A stretch of DNA of 64,000 nucleotides from Nesterenkonia populi (GTDB lineage: Bacteria > Actinomycetota > Actinomycetes > Actinomycetales > Micrococcaceae), in assembly GCF_007994735.1 (NCBI RefSeq), contig NZ_VOIL01000001.1, positions 1,240,001 to 1,304,000 of the forward strand, written 5' to 3'. Positions 44,405 through 54,534 of the stretch are shown here, piece by piece (positions within the stretch are counted from its first letter, which is position 1; each line of letters starts with the position of its first letter). A program made the translations under genes and the position numbers. The notes below the pieces were generated by a model that saw nothing but the letters and a program-made list of their open reading frames with translations, was not told where the DNA came from and did no database searches.

Positions 44405-45936
44405 ACGCTCTCGACGAGCTTCGGGGCTGGAAGGCTCCGGGCTGGAACGGCCTGCGGGCTCTGGTGACAGGCCTGGGCGTCACCGGGTTCTCCGCCGCGG
44501 ACACCCTGGCCGAGCTGGGCGCCGAGGTGATCGTCGTCGACGCGAAGTCCAGTGAGAAGAAGCAGAACGACGCCGAGACGCTGCGCATTGTCGGGGTGAA
44601 GGGCATCCGCTTCGGCGAGGAGGCGACCTCCTCGATCCGCCACTTCGCCGACGGCGCGGCGCCGGATCTTGTGATCACCTCTCCGGGCTGGCGGCCGGAC
44701 TCCGCCCTGATCTCTGCCGCAGCCGAGGCCGGCGTCCCCGTATGGTCGGACATTCAGCTGGCCCACCGGCTGGGCCCCCGCCCTGAGGCGCTCGCGGCCC
44801 GCGGCGCGCCGGTCTGGCTGACCGTGACCGGCACCAACGGCAAGACCACCACTGTCAGCCTGCTGGAGCAGATGCTCATCGCCGACGGTCGCCGGGCGGC
44901 GGCCTGCGGCAACATCGGCATGCCCATCCTGGACGCTGTCCGGGACCCAGAAGGCTTCGACGCTCTGGCCGTGGAGCTCTCCAGCTTCCAGCTCCACTAC
45001 ACCGAGCCGCTGGACGCCACGGCATCGGCGGTGCTGAACATCGCCGAGGATCACGTCGACTGGCACGGCACCCGCCAGAGCTACGCCGCCGACAAGGCCA
45101 AGATCTATGAGCGCACCCGGGTCGCCTGCGTCTACAACGCCGCCGATGCCGCCACCGGCCACATGGTGGCCGGGGCCGACGTCGTCGAAGGATGCAGGGC
45201 CATCAGCTTCGCCGCTGACACCCCCGAGATGTCCCAGCTGGGCCTGGTCCTCTCTGAGGACGGTGCCGCCGGCGAGGACGGCGGGGGGATCCTCGTCGAC
45301 CGGGCCTACCTGGACAACCGGCGCCACGAGGCGATTGAGCTTGCGACCCTCGCGGACTTCAACGGTCTGGCGCCGAAGCACCTGGTGGAGAACGCGCTGG
45401 CCGCCGCAGCCCTTGCCCGCGCCGCCGGAGTCGCCCCCGAGAGCGTCCGCGCCGGCATCCGCGCCTACGAGGCCGGCGACCACCGGATCCAACCGGTCGC
45501 CAAGCAGGACGGCATCCTGTGGGTCAACGACTCCAAGGCGACCAACCCCCACGCAGCCCGGGCGTCCCTGGCCGCCTTCGGCGAGGTCGTCTGGATCGCC
45601 GGAGGCCTGCCCAAAGGCATGGACTACGACGCGCTGGTGGAATCGGTCGGAGGCCGGCTGCGCCACGTCATTCTGCTGGGCACAGACTCTTCCCAGCTGG
45701 CGGCCAGCCTCGCACGACACGCCCCCCAGGTGCCGGTGACCGCAGGGTTCGACGGCGAAGATGGTGAGCAGGCGATGGCTGAGGCCGTGGCCGCTGCGCA
45801 CAGGGAGGCACAGCCCGGGCAGACCGTGCTGCTGAGCCCGGCGGCGGCGTCCATGGACCAGTTCGCCTCCTACGCCGCCCGCGGCGAGGCCTTCATCCGG
45901 GCCGTCGCGGCTATGATCGATCACGACGACGAGTAA
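44401..45936 (+). CDS. murD: UDP-N-acetylmuramoylalanine-D-glutamate ligase MurD
   Basis: 511-residue Mur ligase that adds D-Glu to UDP-MurNAc-L-Ala. N-terminal Rossmann-like GLGVTGFSAADTLAELGAE, ATP loop VTGTNGKTTTVSL, AVELSSFQL and VNDSKATNPHA are typical. GTG 44401 overlapping the mraY stop is preferred over codons further upstream that lie inside mraY. An 18-base gap with AGGAGG separates it from ftsW. Confidence 0.94.
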   Translation: MNALDELRGWKAPGWNGLRALVTGLGVTGFSAADTLAELGAEVIVVDAKSSEKKQNDAETLRIVGVKGIRFGEEATSSIRHFADGAAPDLVITSPGWRPDSALISAAAEAGVPVWSDIQLAHRLGPRPEALAARGAPVWLTVTGTNGKTTTVSLLEQMLIADGRRAAACGNIGMPILDAVRDPEGFDALAVELSSFQLHYTEPLDATASAVLNIAEDHVDWHGTRQSYAADKAKIYERTRVACVYNAADAATGHMVAGADVVEGCRAISFAADTPEMSQLGLVLSEDGAAGEDGGGILVDRAYLDNRRHEAIELATLADFNGLAPKHLVENALAAAALARAAGVAPESVRAGIRAYEAGDHRIQPVAKQDGILWVNDSKATNPHAARASLAAFGEVVWIAGGLPKGMDYDALVESVGGRLRHVILLGTDSSQLAASLARHAPQVPVTAGFDGEDGEQAMAEAVAAAHREAQPGQTVLLSPAAASMDQFASYAARGEAFIRAVAAMIDHDDE

Positions 45937-45954
45937 CCCCAGGAGGGGGCTGAG

Positions 45955-47271
45955 TTGACCACCACCGCCCGCCCCAGCCTGACAGCCGTCGAGGACCAGG
46001 AGCCGGAGATCTCCGACGGCTCCGCGGGCCGGGCCTGGCGGGCCGAGCGCCACGAGCGCCGCCGCCAGCGGATCCGCAGCCTCTGGCAGTTCTTCGAGGG
46101 CGGGAACCCCTACACCAACTACTGGCTGGTCCTCGGCGCCACCGTGGCCCTGGCCGCCATCGGCCTGACGATGGTGCTGTCCTCCACCTCGGTGGACGCC
46201 GCCGGCAACGTCTTCACCACCTTCACCCGGCAGGCTTCCTGGGCGGGGCTCGGCGTCGTCGGCATGTTCATGATGACCCTGGTGCCCACCCGCTGGCTGG
46301 GCGGCATCGGCTGGGCGATGATGCTCATCTCCGCGGTGATGCTGTGCCTGGTGGCGTTCACTCCGCTGGGCTCCACCGCCGGCGGCTCCACCAACTGGCT
46401 GGAGATCGGCCCGGTCCGCGGTCAGCCCTCCGAGGTCGCCAAGCTCGCCCTGATCCTCTGGGGATCCTCGGTGCTGGCCACCAAGGGCAGGCTCGTGGAG
46501 CGGTTCACCCACTGGATGATGCCGTTCGTGGCGCCCGGCGCCCTGACCGTGCTGGTGCTGGTGCTCGCCGGCGGCGACCTCGGCACCAGCATCGTCATCA
46601 CGGTGATTGTGGGAACCCTGCTCTTCGCAGCGGGGGTGAAGATGCGCTACTTCCTCATCGCAGCCGGGGGAGCGGTCGCGGCGATCGGCCTGCTGATGTG
46701 GATGACCCCGTACCGGATGATGCGGGTCTACGCGTGGCTGGGCATGAACTGCGACCACCCCAGCGAGCCGTGCCACCAGACCGAACAGGGATTCTACGCC
46801 CTGGCATCCGGCGGGTTCTGGGGGGTGGGCCTGGGCCAGTCCCGGCAGAAGTGGGCCTACATCCCCGAGGTGGAGAACGACTTCATCTTCACCATCATCG
46901 GCGAGGAGCTGGGTCTGCTGGGCACCGTGCTGGTGCTGGGCCTGTTCATGATGCTGGTCATCGGGATCTTCCGGATCGCCTCGGCCTCCGAGGACCAGTT
47001 CGTCCGGCTGGTGTGCATCGGCATCGCCGCCTGGCTGGTGGGCCAGGCCTTCATCAACATCGCCATGGTCACAGGTGCCATCCCGGTGGTGGGCGTGCCG
47101 CTGCCGTTCATCTCCTACGGAGGCTCGGCGCTGACGATGGCGATGCTCGCCGTCGGGGTCATCCTCAACTTCGCCCGCCGCCAGCGCCTCCAGGCGATGC
47201 GGCCCAAGGCGCCCCGCGGCGCGAAGGCGAAGAGGCTGCGGGGCACTACACTGTCATCGCCGAAGGCCTGA
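45955..47271 (+). CDS. ftsW: Septal peptidoglycan polymerase FtsW (SEDS family)
   Basis: 438-residue SEDS glycosyltransferase that polymerises lipid II with FtsI at the septum. About ten transmembrane helices after a charged cytosolic N-terminus of about 55 residues; SEDS signatures include VLSSTSVDAAG, the NWLEIGPVRGQPSEVAKLA loop, GGDLGTSIVI, and VPLPFISYGGSALT. TTG start at 45955 with AGGAGGGGG upstream. The C-terminus ends in a basic tail (RRQRLQAMRPKAPRGAKAKR). Confidence 0.95.
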   Translation: MTTTARPSLTAVEDQEPEISDGSAGRAWRAERHERRRQRIRSLWQFFEGGNPYTNYWLVLGATVALAAIGLTMVLSSTSVDAAGNVFTTFTRQASWAGLGVVGMFMMTLVPTRWLGGIGWAMMLISAVMLCLVAFTPLGSTAGGSTNWLEIGPVRGQPSEVAKLALILWGSSVLATKGRLVERFTHWMMPFVAPGALTVLVLVLAGGDLGTSIVITVIVGTLLFAAGVKMRYFLIAAGGAVAAIGLLMWMTPYRMMRVYAWLGMNCDHPSEPCHQTEQGFYALASGGFWGVGLGQSRQKWAYIPEVENDFIFTIIGEELGLLGTVLVLGLFMMLVIGIFRIASASEDQFVRLVCIGIAAWLVGQAFINIAMVTGAIPVVGVPLPFISYGGSALTMAMLAVGVILNFARRQRLQAMRPKAPRGAKAKRLRGTTLSSPKA

Positions 47272-47338
47272 GGCGGCCTCGAATCCCCGTACCCGCCCAA
47301 TCTGACCGCTGAAGAACCGCACAGGAGCCGCAGACACC

Positions 47339-48463
47339 ATGAGTGACCCCTCAATCGTGCTCGCCGGCGGCGGCACAGCTGGGCACATCAGCCCCATGCT
47401 CGCCATCGCCGAAGCGCTCGGCCGCCTCGCCCCCGAAGTCCGCCAGACGATGATCGGGACCCCGGACGGGCTCGAGACCCGCCTCGTCCCGCAGGCCGGC
47501 TACCCTCTGCGCACCATAGAGAAGGTGCCGATGCCCCGCCGCCCCGGCCGCGACGTCCTCCGATTCCCGGGCCGGTTCCGCAGCGCCGTGGAGGACTCCA
47601 AGCGCATCCTCACCGAGGAGAGGGCGACGGCTGTCGTCGGAGTGGGCGGGTACGTCTGCACCCCCGTGTACGTGGCCGCGCAGCGGCTGGGGATCCCGGT
47701 GGTCATCCATGAGGCGAACGCCCGCCCCGGCCTGGCCAATAAGCTCGGGGCGCGGAAGGCCGGGTTCGTCGGAACCGCCTTCGAGGACACTCCCATCAAG
47801 TCCGGCCAGTGGGTCGGCATGCCGATGAGCCGTGAGATCTCCCAGCTGGGCCGGCTCACCTCCGATGAGGCCGCGAAGGCCCGCACGCAGACCCGTGAGA
47901 GCCTCGGCCTGGACCCGGAGAGGACCACCCTGATCGTCACCGGCGGCTCATCCGGGGCACTGAGCCTGAACACGGCGATCGCCTCCGCGCTGCCGCAGCT
48001 GCTGGAGACCGGCGCCCAAGTCCTCCACCTCACCGGCAGGGACAAAACCGTCATGAACGGCGTCGGGGCTCCGCTGACGGCGGAGGGATACTTCCAGCGG
48101 GAGTACCTCGACGGTATGCACCAGGCCTACGCCGCCGCAGACCTCATCGTCGCCCGTGCCGGGGCCGCCACCGTGTGCGAGGCCGCCGCCGTCGGGCTCC
48201 CCGCCGTCTTCGTCCCCCTGCCGATCGGCAACGGGGAGCAGGAGCTCAACGCCCGCGGCCTGGTGGACGCAGGCGGCGCCCTGCTGGTCAGGGATGAGCA
48301 CTTCACACGCCCCTGGATCGCCCGCAACATTCAGCCGATGCTGGCTGACCCGCGCCTGCTGCTGACCATGCGCAGGCAGTCCGCGGCCCGCGGCATCACC
48401 GACGCCGACGAGCGGATGGCCCGTGAGGCCCTCGCCGCCGCAGGGGCAGAGGTGCCCGCATGA
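47339..48463 (+). CDS. murG: UDP-GlcNAc transferase MurG (lipid II synthesis)
   Basis: 374-residue GT-B glycosyltransferase at the inner membrane face that turns lipid I into lipid II. N-terminal glycine loop [20 protein letters not shown], second loop [12 protein letters not shown], and [21 protein letters not shown] donor-binding region are present. ATG 47339 has AGGAG upstream, 67 bases after ftsW. Stop overlaps the murC start (ATGA). Confidence 0.94.
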   Translation: MSDPSIVLAGGGTAGHISPMLAIAEALGRLAPEVRQTMIGTPDGLETRLVPQAGYPLRTIEKVPMPRRPGRDVLRFPGRFRSAVEDSKRILTEERATAVVGVGGYVCTPVYVAAQRLGIPVVIHEANARPGLANKLGARKAGFVGTAFEDTPIKSGQWVGMPMSREISQLGRLTSDEAAKARTQTRESLGLDPERTTLIVTGGSSGALSLNTAIASALPQLLETGAQVLHLTGRDKTVMNGVGAPLTAEGYFQREYLDGMHQAYAAADLIVARAGAATVCEAAAVGLPAVFVPLPIGNGEQELNARGLVDAGGALLVRDEHFTRPWIARNIQPMLADPRLLLTMRRQSAARGITDADERMAREALAAAGAEVPA

Positions 48464-49887
48464 GCACACTGACTGAGCTGGGCCGCGTCCACTTCCTCGG
48501 CATGGCTGGGGTCGGCGTCTCCGCAATCGCCCGGCTGATGCTCACCGAGGGAGTGCCGATCTCCGGCACCGACGGCAAGGACCTTCCCGTCCTCGACGAG
48601 TTCCGCGCCGCCGGCGTGCCGGTCAGGGTCGGCTACGCGGGGGAGAACATCGCCTCTGTGGAGGCTGAGGCCGGCGAGCCGGTCGACACGGTGGTCGCTT
48701 CATCCGTGGCCAAGGCCGGCAGGAACGCCGAGTACGACGCTGCCGCGGCCGCCGGAAAGCGCATGCTTCACCGCTCTGAGGGGCTGGCCGCCTGCATGTC
48801 CGCCAAGCGGGGCATCGCCGTCGCCGGAACCCACGGCAAGACCACCACCTCCTCGATGACCGCGGTCATGCTGCACGCGGCCGGGCTGGAGCCCAGCTTC
48901 GCGATCGGCGCGACCGTCGCTGGGTTCGGCACCAACGCCCAGCCCGGGTCGGGGGAGTGGTTCGTGGCCGAGGCGGACGAGTCCGACGGCACCCTGGTCA
49001 ACTACTCGCCTGAGATCGCCATCGTCACCAACGTGGAGCCGGACCACCTCGACCACTACTCCAGCGCGGAGGAGTTCGAGCAGGTCTTCGTCACCTTCAG
49101 CGGCAACATCCTGCCCGGGGGCGCGCTGGTGCTCTGCGCCGACGACGACGGCGCCCGTGCGCTCGAGCAGAGGGTGGCCGCAGAGCTCGCCCGCCGGCGG
49201 GTCACGCTGACCACCTACGGCTTCAGCGAGGACGCCGGCCTGCGGATCACTGAGCACACCGAGGACTTCAGCGGCCAGCAGTTCACCCTCACCCGCGGAG
49301 ACGCCGCCGCCCAGGTGCGGCTGCGCGCCCCGGGGCGGCACAACGCCCTCAACGCCGCCGCGGCTGTCGGGACCGGCCTGCAGGCGGGCCTGAGCCTCGC
49401 ACAGGCCGCTGAGGCGGTCGGCGAGTTCGCCGGCAGCTCCCGCCGCTTCGAGCGCAGGGGAGAGGTCGCCGGCATCCGCGTGATCGATGACTACGCCCAT
49501 CACCCCACCGAGCTGGCCGCGGTGCTCTCGGCAGCCCGCAGCGCAGTCGGCGGCGGCGCAGTCCACGCGGTCTTCCAGCCGCACCTGTTCAGCCGCACCC
49601 AGGCCTTCGCCCGGGAGTTCGGCCAGGAGCTCTCCGCCGCCGACACCGCCGCAGTGCTGGAGATCTACCCTGCCCGCGAGGAGCCCATCGAAGGCGTCAC
49701 CGCCGGGCTCCTCGGCCACCCTGTGCATACCTGGCAGGGCGCGGTGGACGCTGTCGTCGACGCCGCCGAGCCCGGCGACATCATCCTCACTCTGGGCGCC
49801 GGCGACGTCACCGAGCTCGGGGACCGCATCGTGGAGGCGCTGCAGCGGGCCCGCCCGCACGAAAGCAACGTGGTCGATGGTTCGTGA
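48460..49887 (+). CDS. murC: UDP-N-acetylmuramate-L-alanine ligase MurC
   Basis: 475-residue Mur ligase that starts the stem peptide by adding L-Ala to UDP-MurNAc. Opening [20 protein letters not shown] loop [34 protein letters not shown] and [10 protein letters not shown] are characteristic. ATGA overlap with murG and an 11-base overlap with ftsQ. murB, which supplies its substrate, is not in this window. Confidence 0.95.
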   Translation: MSTLTELGRVHFLGMAGVGVSAIARLMLTEGVPISGTDGKDLPVLDEFRAAGVPVRVGYAGENIASVEAEAGEPVDTVVASSVAKAGRNAEYDAAAAAGKRMLHRSEGLAACMSAKRGIAVAGTHGKTTTSSMTAVMLHAAGLEPSFAIGATVAGFGTNAQPGSGEWFVAEADESDGTLVNYSPEIAIVTNVEPDHLDHYSSAEEFEQVFVTFSGNILPGGALVLCADDDGARALEQRVAAELARRRVTLTTYGFSEDAGLRITEHTEDFSGQQFTLTRGDAAAQVRLRAPGRHNALNAAAAVGTGLQAGLSLAQAAEAVGEFAGSSRRFERRGEVAGIRVIDDYAHHPTELAAVLSAARSAVGGGAVHAVFQPHLFSRTQAFAREFGQELSAADTAAVLEIYPAREEPIEGVTAGLLGHPVHTWQGAVDAVVDAAEPGDIILTLGAGDVTELGDRIVEALQRARPHESNVVDGS

Positions 49888-50647
49888 GGGGGACCAGGAC
49901 GACTCCCCGCTCGCATTCCCCGAGCCGGAGAGCGTCACCCGCGGCCGGCAGCGCCGGCGGGGCCTCATCGCGCTCGCCGCTGCCCTGGGCCTGCTGGCGA
50001 CGGCCGTCGCCGTGCTCTGGTTCTCTCCGCTGCTCGCCCTGCGCAGCGTCGAGCTCCAGGGCGCCGAGCTGCTTCCCGAAGCTCGCGCCGATGAGCTGCT
50101 CTCCGATCTGCGCGGCACGCCCCTGCCGCAGATCGGCACCGGCGACGTCGCCCAACGGCTCGGCCAGGAGAACGTGGTGGACCAGGTCCAGACTCGCGCC
50201 GAGCTGCCCGACACCCTCCACGTCGAGATCACCGAGCACCCGCCTGTCGCCCAAGTGACCGGCGAGGACGGTGTGGAGCTCTACAGCGAGAACGGTGATG
50301 TGATCCGCAGCTTCGACGGCCCCGAGATCCTCGACTCCGAGGACTATGCGATCCCGGAGATATCCTCCGAGGCCGCGCTCGGCGACGAGCAGGTCTTCGC
50401 GGCCGTCGTCGCCGTCCTCGGAGAGCTGCCCGAAGGCGCCCGCGCCCAGCTCGAATCCGCCTCCGCGGACACCATCGACTCCGTCACCCTGGAGCTGGCC
50501 GACGGGCGGACCGTCCTCTGGGGCGGCGAGGACCAGGGCCCCGCCAAGGCTGAGGTGCTCGAGGCCATCCTCGCCAGTGAGGATGAGGCCATCACCGAGG
50601 CCGACACCGTCGACATATCCACGCCGAGCACCCCGGTGACCCGCTGA
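49877..50647 (+). CDS. ftsQ: Cell division protein FtsQ
   Basis: 256 residues: charged cytosolic N-terminus, one transmembrane helix (about 34-54, IALAAALGLLATAVAVLWF), POTRA domain starting at LALRSVELQGAELLPEARADELL and a C-terminal FtsQ domain. Links early and late divisome proteins. ATG 49877 lies within the last codons of murC; the reading frame continues far upstream but only as a shadow of murC. Shorter C-terminal region than E. coli FtsQ, usual for actinobacteria. Confidence 0.88.
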   Translation: MVREGDQDDSPLAFPEPESVTRGRQRRRGLIALAAALGLLATAVAVLWFSPLLALRSVELQGAELLPEARADELLSDLRGTPLPQIGTGDVAQRLGQENVVDQVQTRAELPDTLHVEITEHPPVAQVTGEDGVELYSENGDVIRSFDGPEILDSEDYAIPEISSEAALGDEQVFAAVVAVLGELPEGARAQLESASADTIDSVTLELADGRTVLWGGEDQGPAKAEVLEAILASEDEAITEADTVDISTPSTPVTR

Positions 50648-50786
50648 AGCATCCTCCTCGCCGGGCGGCCCCGTTCCAGGACACGCGAACGTTCATGTTG
50701 CGGTGCAAAGTGACGGTTGCCCGTAGCCTGGCGGCAAAGAAAAATGTCAGTCAGTCTGGGCTCCGATAGATTTAAGGACGTACAAC

Positions 50787-52010
50787 GTGGCAGCACCGAA
50801 CAACTACCTGGCCGTGATCAAGGTCGTCGGCATCGGCGGCGGCGGAGTCAACGCCGTCAACCGCATGATCGAGGTGGGCCTGCGCGGCGTGGAGTTCATC
50901 GCCATCAACACGGACGCCCAGGCGCTGCTGATGTCCGACGCGGATGTGAAGCTCGACGTCGGCCGTGAGCTCACCCGCGGGCTCGGAGCAGGCGCCAACC
51001 CTGAGGTCGGCCGGCAGGCCGCCGAGGACCACTCCGAAGAGATCGAAGAGGTCCTGCGCGGCGCCGACATGGTCTTCGTCACCGCCGGGGAGGGCGGCGG
51101 AACCGGCACCGGCGGCGCACCCGTCGTCGCCCGCATCGCCCGCTCCCTGGGCGCCCTGACCATCGGTGTCGTCACCCGGCCCTTCACCTTCGAGGGCCGC
51201 CGTCGCGCCACCTCCGCCGAGTCCGGCATCGAGGGGCTGCGCGACGAGGTCGACACCCTCATCGTCATCCCCAACGACCGTCTCCTGTCCATCAGCGACA
51301 AGAACGTCTCGGTCCTGGACGCCTTCCGCTCCGCGGACCAGGTGCTGCTCTCCGGCGTGCAGGGGATCACCGACCTGATCACCACCCCGGGCCTGATCAA
51401 CCTCGACTTCGCGGACGTGAAGTCCGTGATGCAGGGGGCGGGCTCCGCGCTGATGGGCATCGGCTCCGCCAACGGCGAGGACCGTGCCGTGAAGGCCGCC
51501 GAGCTCGCCATCGCCTCCCCTCTGCTGGAAGCCAGCATCGACGGTGCCCACGGCGTCCTGCTGTCCATTCAGGGCGGCTCCGACCTGGGCCTCTTCGAGA
51601 TCAACGAGGCAGCCCGCCTCGTCCAGGAGGTCGCTCACCCGGAGGCCAACATCATCTTCGGCGCCGTCATCGACGACGCCCTGGGCGATGAGGCCCGAGT
51701 GACCGTCATCGCCGCAGGGTTCGACCAGGCCGACGTCACCTCCAAGCCCGCAGCGCCCCAGCCCGCCCAGCAGACGACGCAGCGCCAGACGCCTCAGTTC
51801 GGCTCCCCGGTGGCGCCCGTGGCCGGTGCGACCTCTGCCGGCTACGCCTCCTCCGCGGCCTCCCAGGACACTGCTCCCACGCCGCGCCCTGAGGCCTCTC
51901 CCCAGCAGGAGAAGCAGGGGAACGAGGAGGAGCAGCTGCCTGAGGTCCTTGAGTCGGACTACACCGGCAAGAATGACGACGATCTCGACGTCCCCGACTT
52001 CCTGAAGTAA
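50787..52010 (+). CDS. ftsZ: Cell division GTPase FtsZ
   Basis: 407-residue tubulin homologue that forms the Z ring. [18 protein letters not shown], the tubulin signature [13 protein letters not shown], and the T7 synergy loop [11 protein letters not shown] are present. After a Gln/Pro/Ala-rich linker (about 315-395) the conserved C-terminal peptide [10 protein letters not shown], docking site for SepF and others, ends the protein. GTG start with AAGGA (50773-50777) upstream; the 139-base gap before it suggests an additional promoter, but I see no convincing -35/-10. Confidence 0.97.
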   Translation: MAAPNNYLAVIKVVGIGGGGVNAVNRMIEVGLRGVEFIAINTDAQALLMSDADVKLDVGRELTRGLGAGANPEVGRQAAEDHSEEIEEVLRGADMVFVTAGEGGGTGTGGAPVVARIARSLGALTIGVVTRPFTFEGRRRATSAESGIEGLRDEVDTLIVIPNDRLLSISDKNVSVLDAFRSADQVLLSGVQGITDLITTPGLINLDFADVKSVMQGAGSALMGIGSANGEDRAVKAAELAIASPLLEASIDGAHGVLLSIQGGSDLGLFEINEAARLVQEVAHPEANIIFGAVIDDALGDEARVTVIAAGFDQADVTSKPAAPQPAQQTTQRQTPQFGSPVAPVAGATSAGYASSAASQDTAPTPRPEASPQQEKQGNEEEQLPEVLESDYTGKNDDDLDVPDFLK

Positions 52011-52033
52011 GAGCCGCCTACGCCTCCCCGCGC

Positions 52034-52077
52034 GTGCAGAGGGACCCTCGCCATCGTCTGGGGGGGTCCCTCTGCAC
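52034..52077 (+). terminator. Terminator-like hairpin after ftsZ
   Basis: GTGCAGAGGGACCC (52034-52047) pairs perfectly with GGGTCCCTCTGCAC (52064-52077); 16-nt loop and no T run. Marks the end of the dcw operon. Confidence 0.7.
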
Positions 52078-52092
52078 ATGTGCTCTGAGCCG

Positions 52093-52098
52093 TAGGGT
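52093..52098 (+). promoter_or_regulatory. Leaderless-type -10 box of pgeF
   Basis: TAGGGT, 6 bases before the ATG at 52105. Confidence 0.55.
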
Positions 52099-52104
52099 GC
52101 AGGT

Positions 52105-52890
52105 ATGACTGAGGTGCTCTGGTGGAAGGGTGACCATGACGGCGTGCGGCTGGGATTCACCTCCGCTGCGGCCGGGAATCTCGGCGCCCATGTCGGCGAC
52201 GCTGCGGAGGCGGAGCAGAACAGGGCCCGCCTCGCGTCCCAGCTCCTCTCTCCCGCAAATCCCAGCCCTGCTGAGAAGTCTGCTCCCGACAGCGCATGGG
52301 ATAAGTCAGCAGTGCAGGGACAGTGTGAGAGCAGTGGGTTCCGCTTCCTCCATCAGGTGCACTCCACGGAGGTGCTCGACGCCGGTGAGGTGCGCGATGA
52401 GGTGCCCACGGCAGACGCGTGGGTGTCAGCAGGAGGTGCTGCGCCGCTCGGCGTCCTCGTCGCAGACTGCCTTCCGGTTCTCTTCGTCGGCACCGGCGCA
52501 GCGGGACCGGTCACCGCGGCCGCCCATGCCGGCCGGGAGGGGCTGCTCTCCGGCGTCCTGGAGAGGACCGTTGAGGCGCTGCAGGCTCGAGGTGCAGAGG
52601 AGATCCACGCCTGGATCGGTCCGGCCGCCTGCGGTGCCTGCTATGAGGTGCCGCAGGCGATGGTGGACGAGGTCGCTGCTGCGCGGCCTGCGCTCGTGTC
52701 CACCACCAGCTGGGGCACTCCTGCGCTGAACCTGCGTGCCGAGGCCGCCGCTGTCCTGAGGACGCACGGGGCGGAGGTGCACGACGTCGGCGGCTGCACG
52801 ATGGAGGATCCGCAGCTCTTCTCCCACCGCCGCACCCAGCAGCAGGGCGCCCCAGCCGGCCGCATCGCCGGTCTGGTCTGGCGTGCCTGA
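52105..52890 (+). CDS. pgeF: Laccase-domain multicopper/purine nucleoside phosphorylase family protein (PgeF/YlmD)
   Basis: 261-residue YfiH/PgeF family protein. Conserved metal/active-site pattern: His in FLHQVHSTEV, Cys in LVADCLPVLF and His in AAHAGREGLLSG, then IGPAACGACYEV. Family members have been described as polyphenol oxidase-like, as purine nucleoside phosphorylases and as editing enzymes that hydrolyse mis-incorporated UDP-MurNAc-L-Ser; the position right after the dcw cluster fits a wall quality-control role, but that is inference. Confidence 0.88.
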   Translation: MTEVLWWKGDHDGVRLGFTSAAAGNLGAHVGDAAEAEQNRARLASQLLSPANPSPAEKSAPDSAWDKSAVQGQCESSGFRFLHQVHSTEVLDAGEVRDEVPTADAWVSAGGAAPLGVLVADCLPVLFVGTGAAGPVTAAAHAGREGLLSGVLERTVEALQARGAEEIHAWIGPAACGACYEVPQAMVDEVAAARPALVSTTSWGTPALNLRAEAAAVLRTHGAEVHDVGGCTMEDPQLFSHRRTQQQGAPAGRIAGLVWRA

Positions 52891-52964
52891 TGCTGCCGAA
52901 CGCGGCAGGAGCCGCCGCTGGAACTTGCGATGAGGGTCTGCGGCTGCGGCCTGTCTGTCCTCTA

Positions 52965-52970
52965 TAGGGT
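52965..52970 (+). promoter_or_regulatory. Leaderless-type -10 box of ylmE
   Basis: TAGGGT, 6 bases before the GTG at 52977. Confidence 0.55.
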
Positions 52971-52976
52971 GGACGC

Positions 52977-53708
52977 GTGGATACGCGAACCCAGGAGCTG
53001 AAGGAAAACCTTGACACGGTGAGCCGGCGCATCGACGGCGCCGTCGCCGCAGCCGGGCGGGCCGACCGCCCGGAGCTGATCGTCGTCACCAAGTACTTCC
53101 CCGCAGCCGACGCCGTCCGGCTGGCGCAGCTCGGTGCGGTCGAGCTGGGGGAGAACAAGGACCAGGAGGCCGGTCCGAAAGCCGCCGAGGTCGCCGCGCA
53201 GCTGGGGGAGGGCGCGCCGCGATGGCATTTCATCGGCCAGCTGCAGTCCAACAAGGCCAAATCCGTGGTCCGCTACGCCCACGCGGTTCACTCCGTGGAC
53301 CGGGCCAAACTTGTCGGCGCGCTCAGCCGCGGGGCCCTCAGCGCCTTGGAGAGCGGTGAGCGTGCCGCACACCTCGAGTGCCTCATCCAGGCAGACCTCC
53401 GTGACCCCGTGCCTGATGATGGCAGGGGAGGCGCCTCCCCTGATGCCGTGCCGGGCCTCGCCGACGCGATCGCCGAGGCCGACGGCCTCACTCTCGGCGG
53501 GCTGATGGCCGTAGCTCCCCTGGACGAGGACCCGCGTCCGGCCTTCGAGCGCCTCGCTGCGCTCGCCGAACGCCTGCGTGCTGACCACCCGGCCGCCGTC
53601 GCCGTCTCCGCGGGGATGAGCCGGGACCTTGAGGCCGCCGTGGCGTGCGGTGCGACACACCTGAGAGTCGGCCGCGATGTGTTGGGCGAGCGTCCGGCGC
53701 CCCGGTAA
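52977..53708 (+). CDS. ylmE: YggS/YlmE family pyridoxal-phosphate homeostasis protein
   Basis: 243-residue fold type III PLP-binding protein. The PLP lysine is in LIVVTKYFPA, and ELGENKDQEAG, WHFIGQLQSNKAKSVV and GMSRDLEAAVACGATHLRVG are family signatures. It binds PLP but has no known catalytic reaction; loss perturbs vitamin B6 and amino-acid pools. Gene order ftsZ-pgeF-ylmE-sepF is conserved in Gram-positives. The GTG start fits the leaderless box. Confidence 0.92.
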   Translation: MDTRTQELKENLDTVSRRIDGAVAAAGRADRPELIVVTKYFPAADAVRLAQLGAVELGENKDQEAGPKAAEVAAQLGEGAPRWHFIGQLQSNKAKSVVRYAHAVHSVDRAKLVGALSRGALSALESGERAAHLECLIQADLRDPVPDDGRGGASPDAVPGLADAIAEADGLTLGGLMAVAPLDEDPRPAFERLAALAERLRADHPAAVAVSAGMSRDLEAAVACGATHLRVGRDVLGERPAPR

Positions 53709-53786
53709 GGTCTTGTCCACCAACAAGTGAATACACACTTCGCCTGAAGACCGATGCCACTCTCAACCTTCCCCCAGGAGAACCCC

Positions 53787-54440
53787 ATGGCTGGTGCTTT
53801 CAAGAAGACCATGATCTACCTCGGCCTAGCCGATGGTGACGACTACGCTGAGGACAGCTTCGGCAGCGAGGACCGTGCACCTCGTTCCGGGCAGGCCTCA
53901 GCCGCGGAGCGTCCCGCAGAATCTCGGCAGTCCTCTGCCGCCCCAGCACCGGCCCCCGCCGCGGCTGAGCGCGCCTCCAACCCGGGCGAAGGCTCCCATG
54001 ACAACGTGGTCTCCCTCTCCGACCGTCAGCCCGTCGGCCAGATGGAGCACCACACCGGCTCCTACAATCCGACCAACCTGGCGGTGGACCCGGACTACCG
54101 CGCCCCGGTGACCCCCATCAAGCGTGCCCCCTCCTCCCGGGACGAGAGCGAACCTATGCGAAAGATCACGACAGTCCACCCCCGCTCCTACAACGACGCC
54201 AAGGTCATCGGCGAGTCCTTCCGCGAGGACATCCCCGTGATCATGAACGTCACGGAGATGGGCGAGGCAGAGGCCAAGCGTCTGGTGGACTTCGCAGCGG
54301 GCCTGGTGTTCGGCCTCGGGGGCTCCATTGAGCGCGTCACCAACAAGGTCTTCCTGCTCACTCCCAAGAACGTGGAGATCCTCGCTGAGGAGCAGGCCGC
54401 CCTCGCAGAGCCGGACGCCCAGTTCTTCAACCAGAGCTGA
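53787..54440 (+). CDS. sepF: Cell division protein SepF
   Basis: 217 residues. The N-terminal amphipathic segment [16 protein letters not shown] binds membrane, followed by a disordered acidic/Ala-rich linker and the SepF core (about 125-215) with [18 protein letters not shown]-like start and the [16 protein letters not shown] segment. SepF tethers FtsZ to the membrane and substitutes for the missing FtsA in actinobacteria. ATG 53787 has CAGGAGA upstream and gives the canonical N-terminus; the open frame upstream is not needed. Confidence 0.94.
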   Translation: MAGAFKKTMIYLGLADGDDYAEDSFGSEDRAPRSGQASAAERPAESRQSSAAPAPAPAAAERASNPGEGSHDNVVSLSDRQPVGQMEHHTGSYNPTNLAVDPDYRAPVTPIKRAPSSRDESEPMRKITTVHPRSYNDAKVIGESFREDIPVIMNVTEMGEAEAKRLVDFAAGLVFGLGGSIERVTNKVFLLTPKNVEILAEEQAALAEPDAQFFNQS

Positions 54441-54520
54441 GCTGGTCCCTGCGGAGTATGCGCACCGTGCCTGCCTCGTGGGATGCGTCGGCCTTTACGC
54501 CTGAAGTGCGCCGGAGACGG

Positions 54521-54526
54521 TAGGCT
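54521..54526 (+). promoter_or_regulatory. Leaderless-type -10 box of yggT
   Basis: TAGGCT, 8 bases before the ATG at 54535; no Shine-Dalgarno. Confidence 0.4.
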
Positions 54527-54534
54527 TCCCAGCG

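Noticed and set aside
44377-46776. 799-residue minus-strand open frame
   Set aside because: Shadow of murD and ftsW, His/Gly/Arg-rich low-complexity translation.
50698-50729. Promoter of ftsZ (TTGCGG ... TAGCCT)
   Set aside because: Spacer of 20 bp and poor hexamers; plausible location but not supportable.
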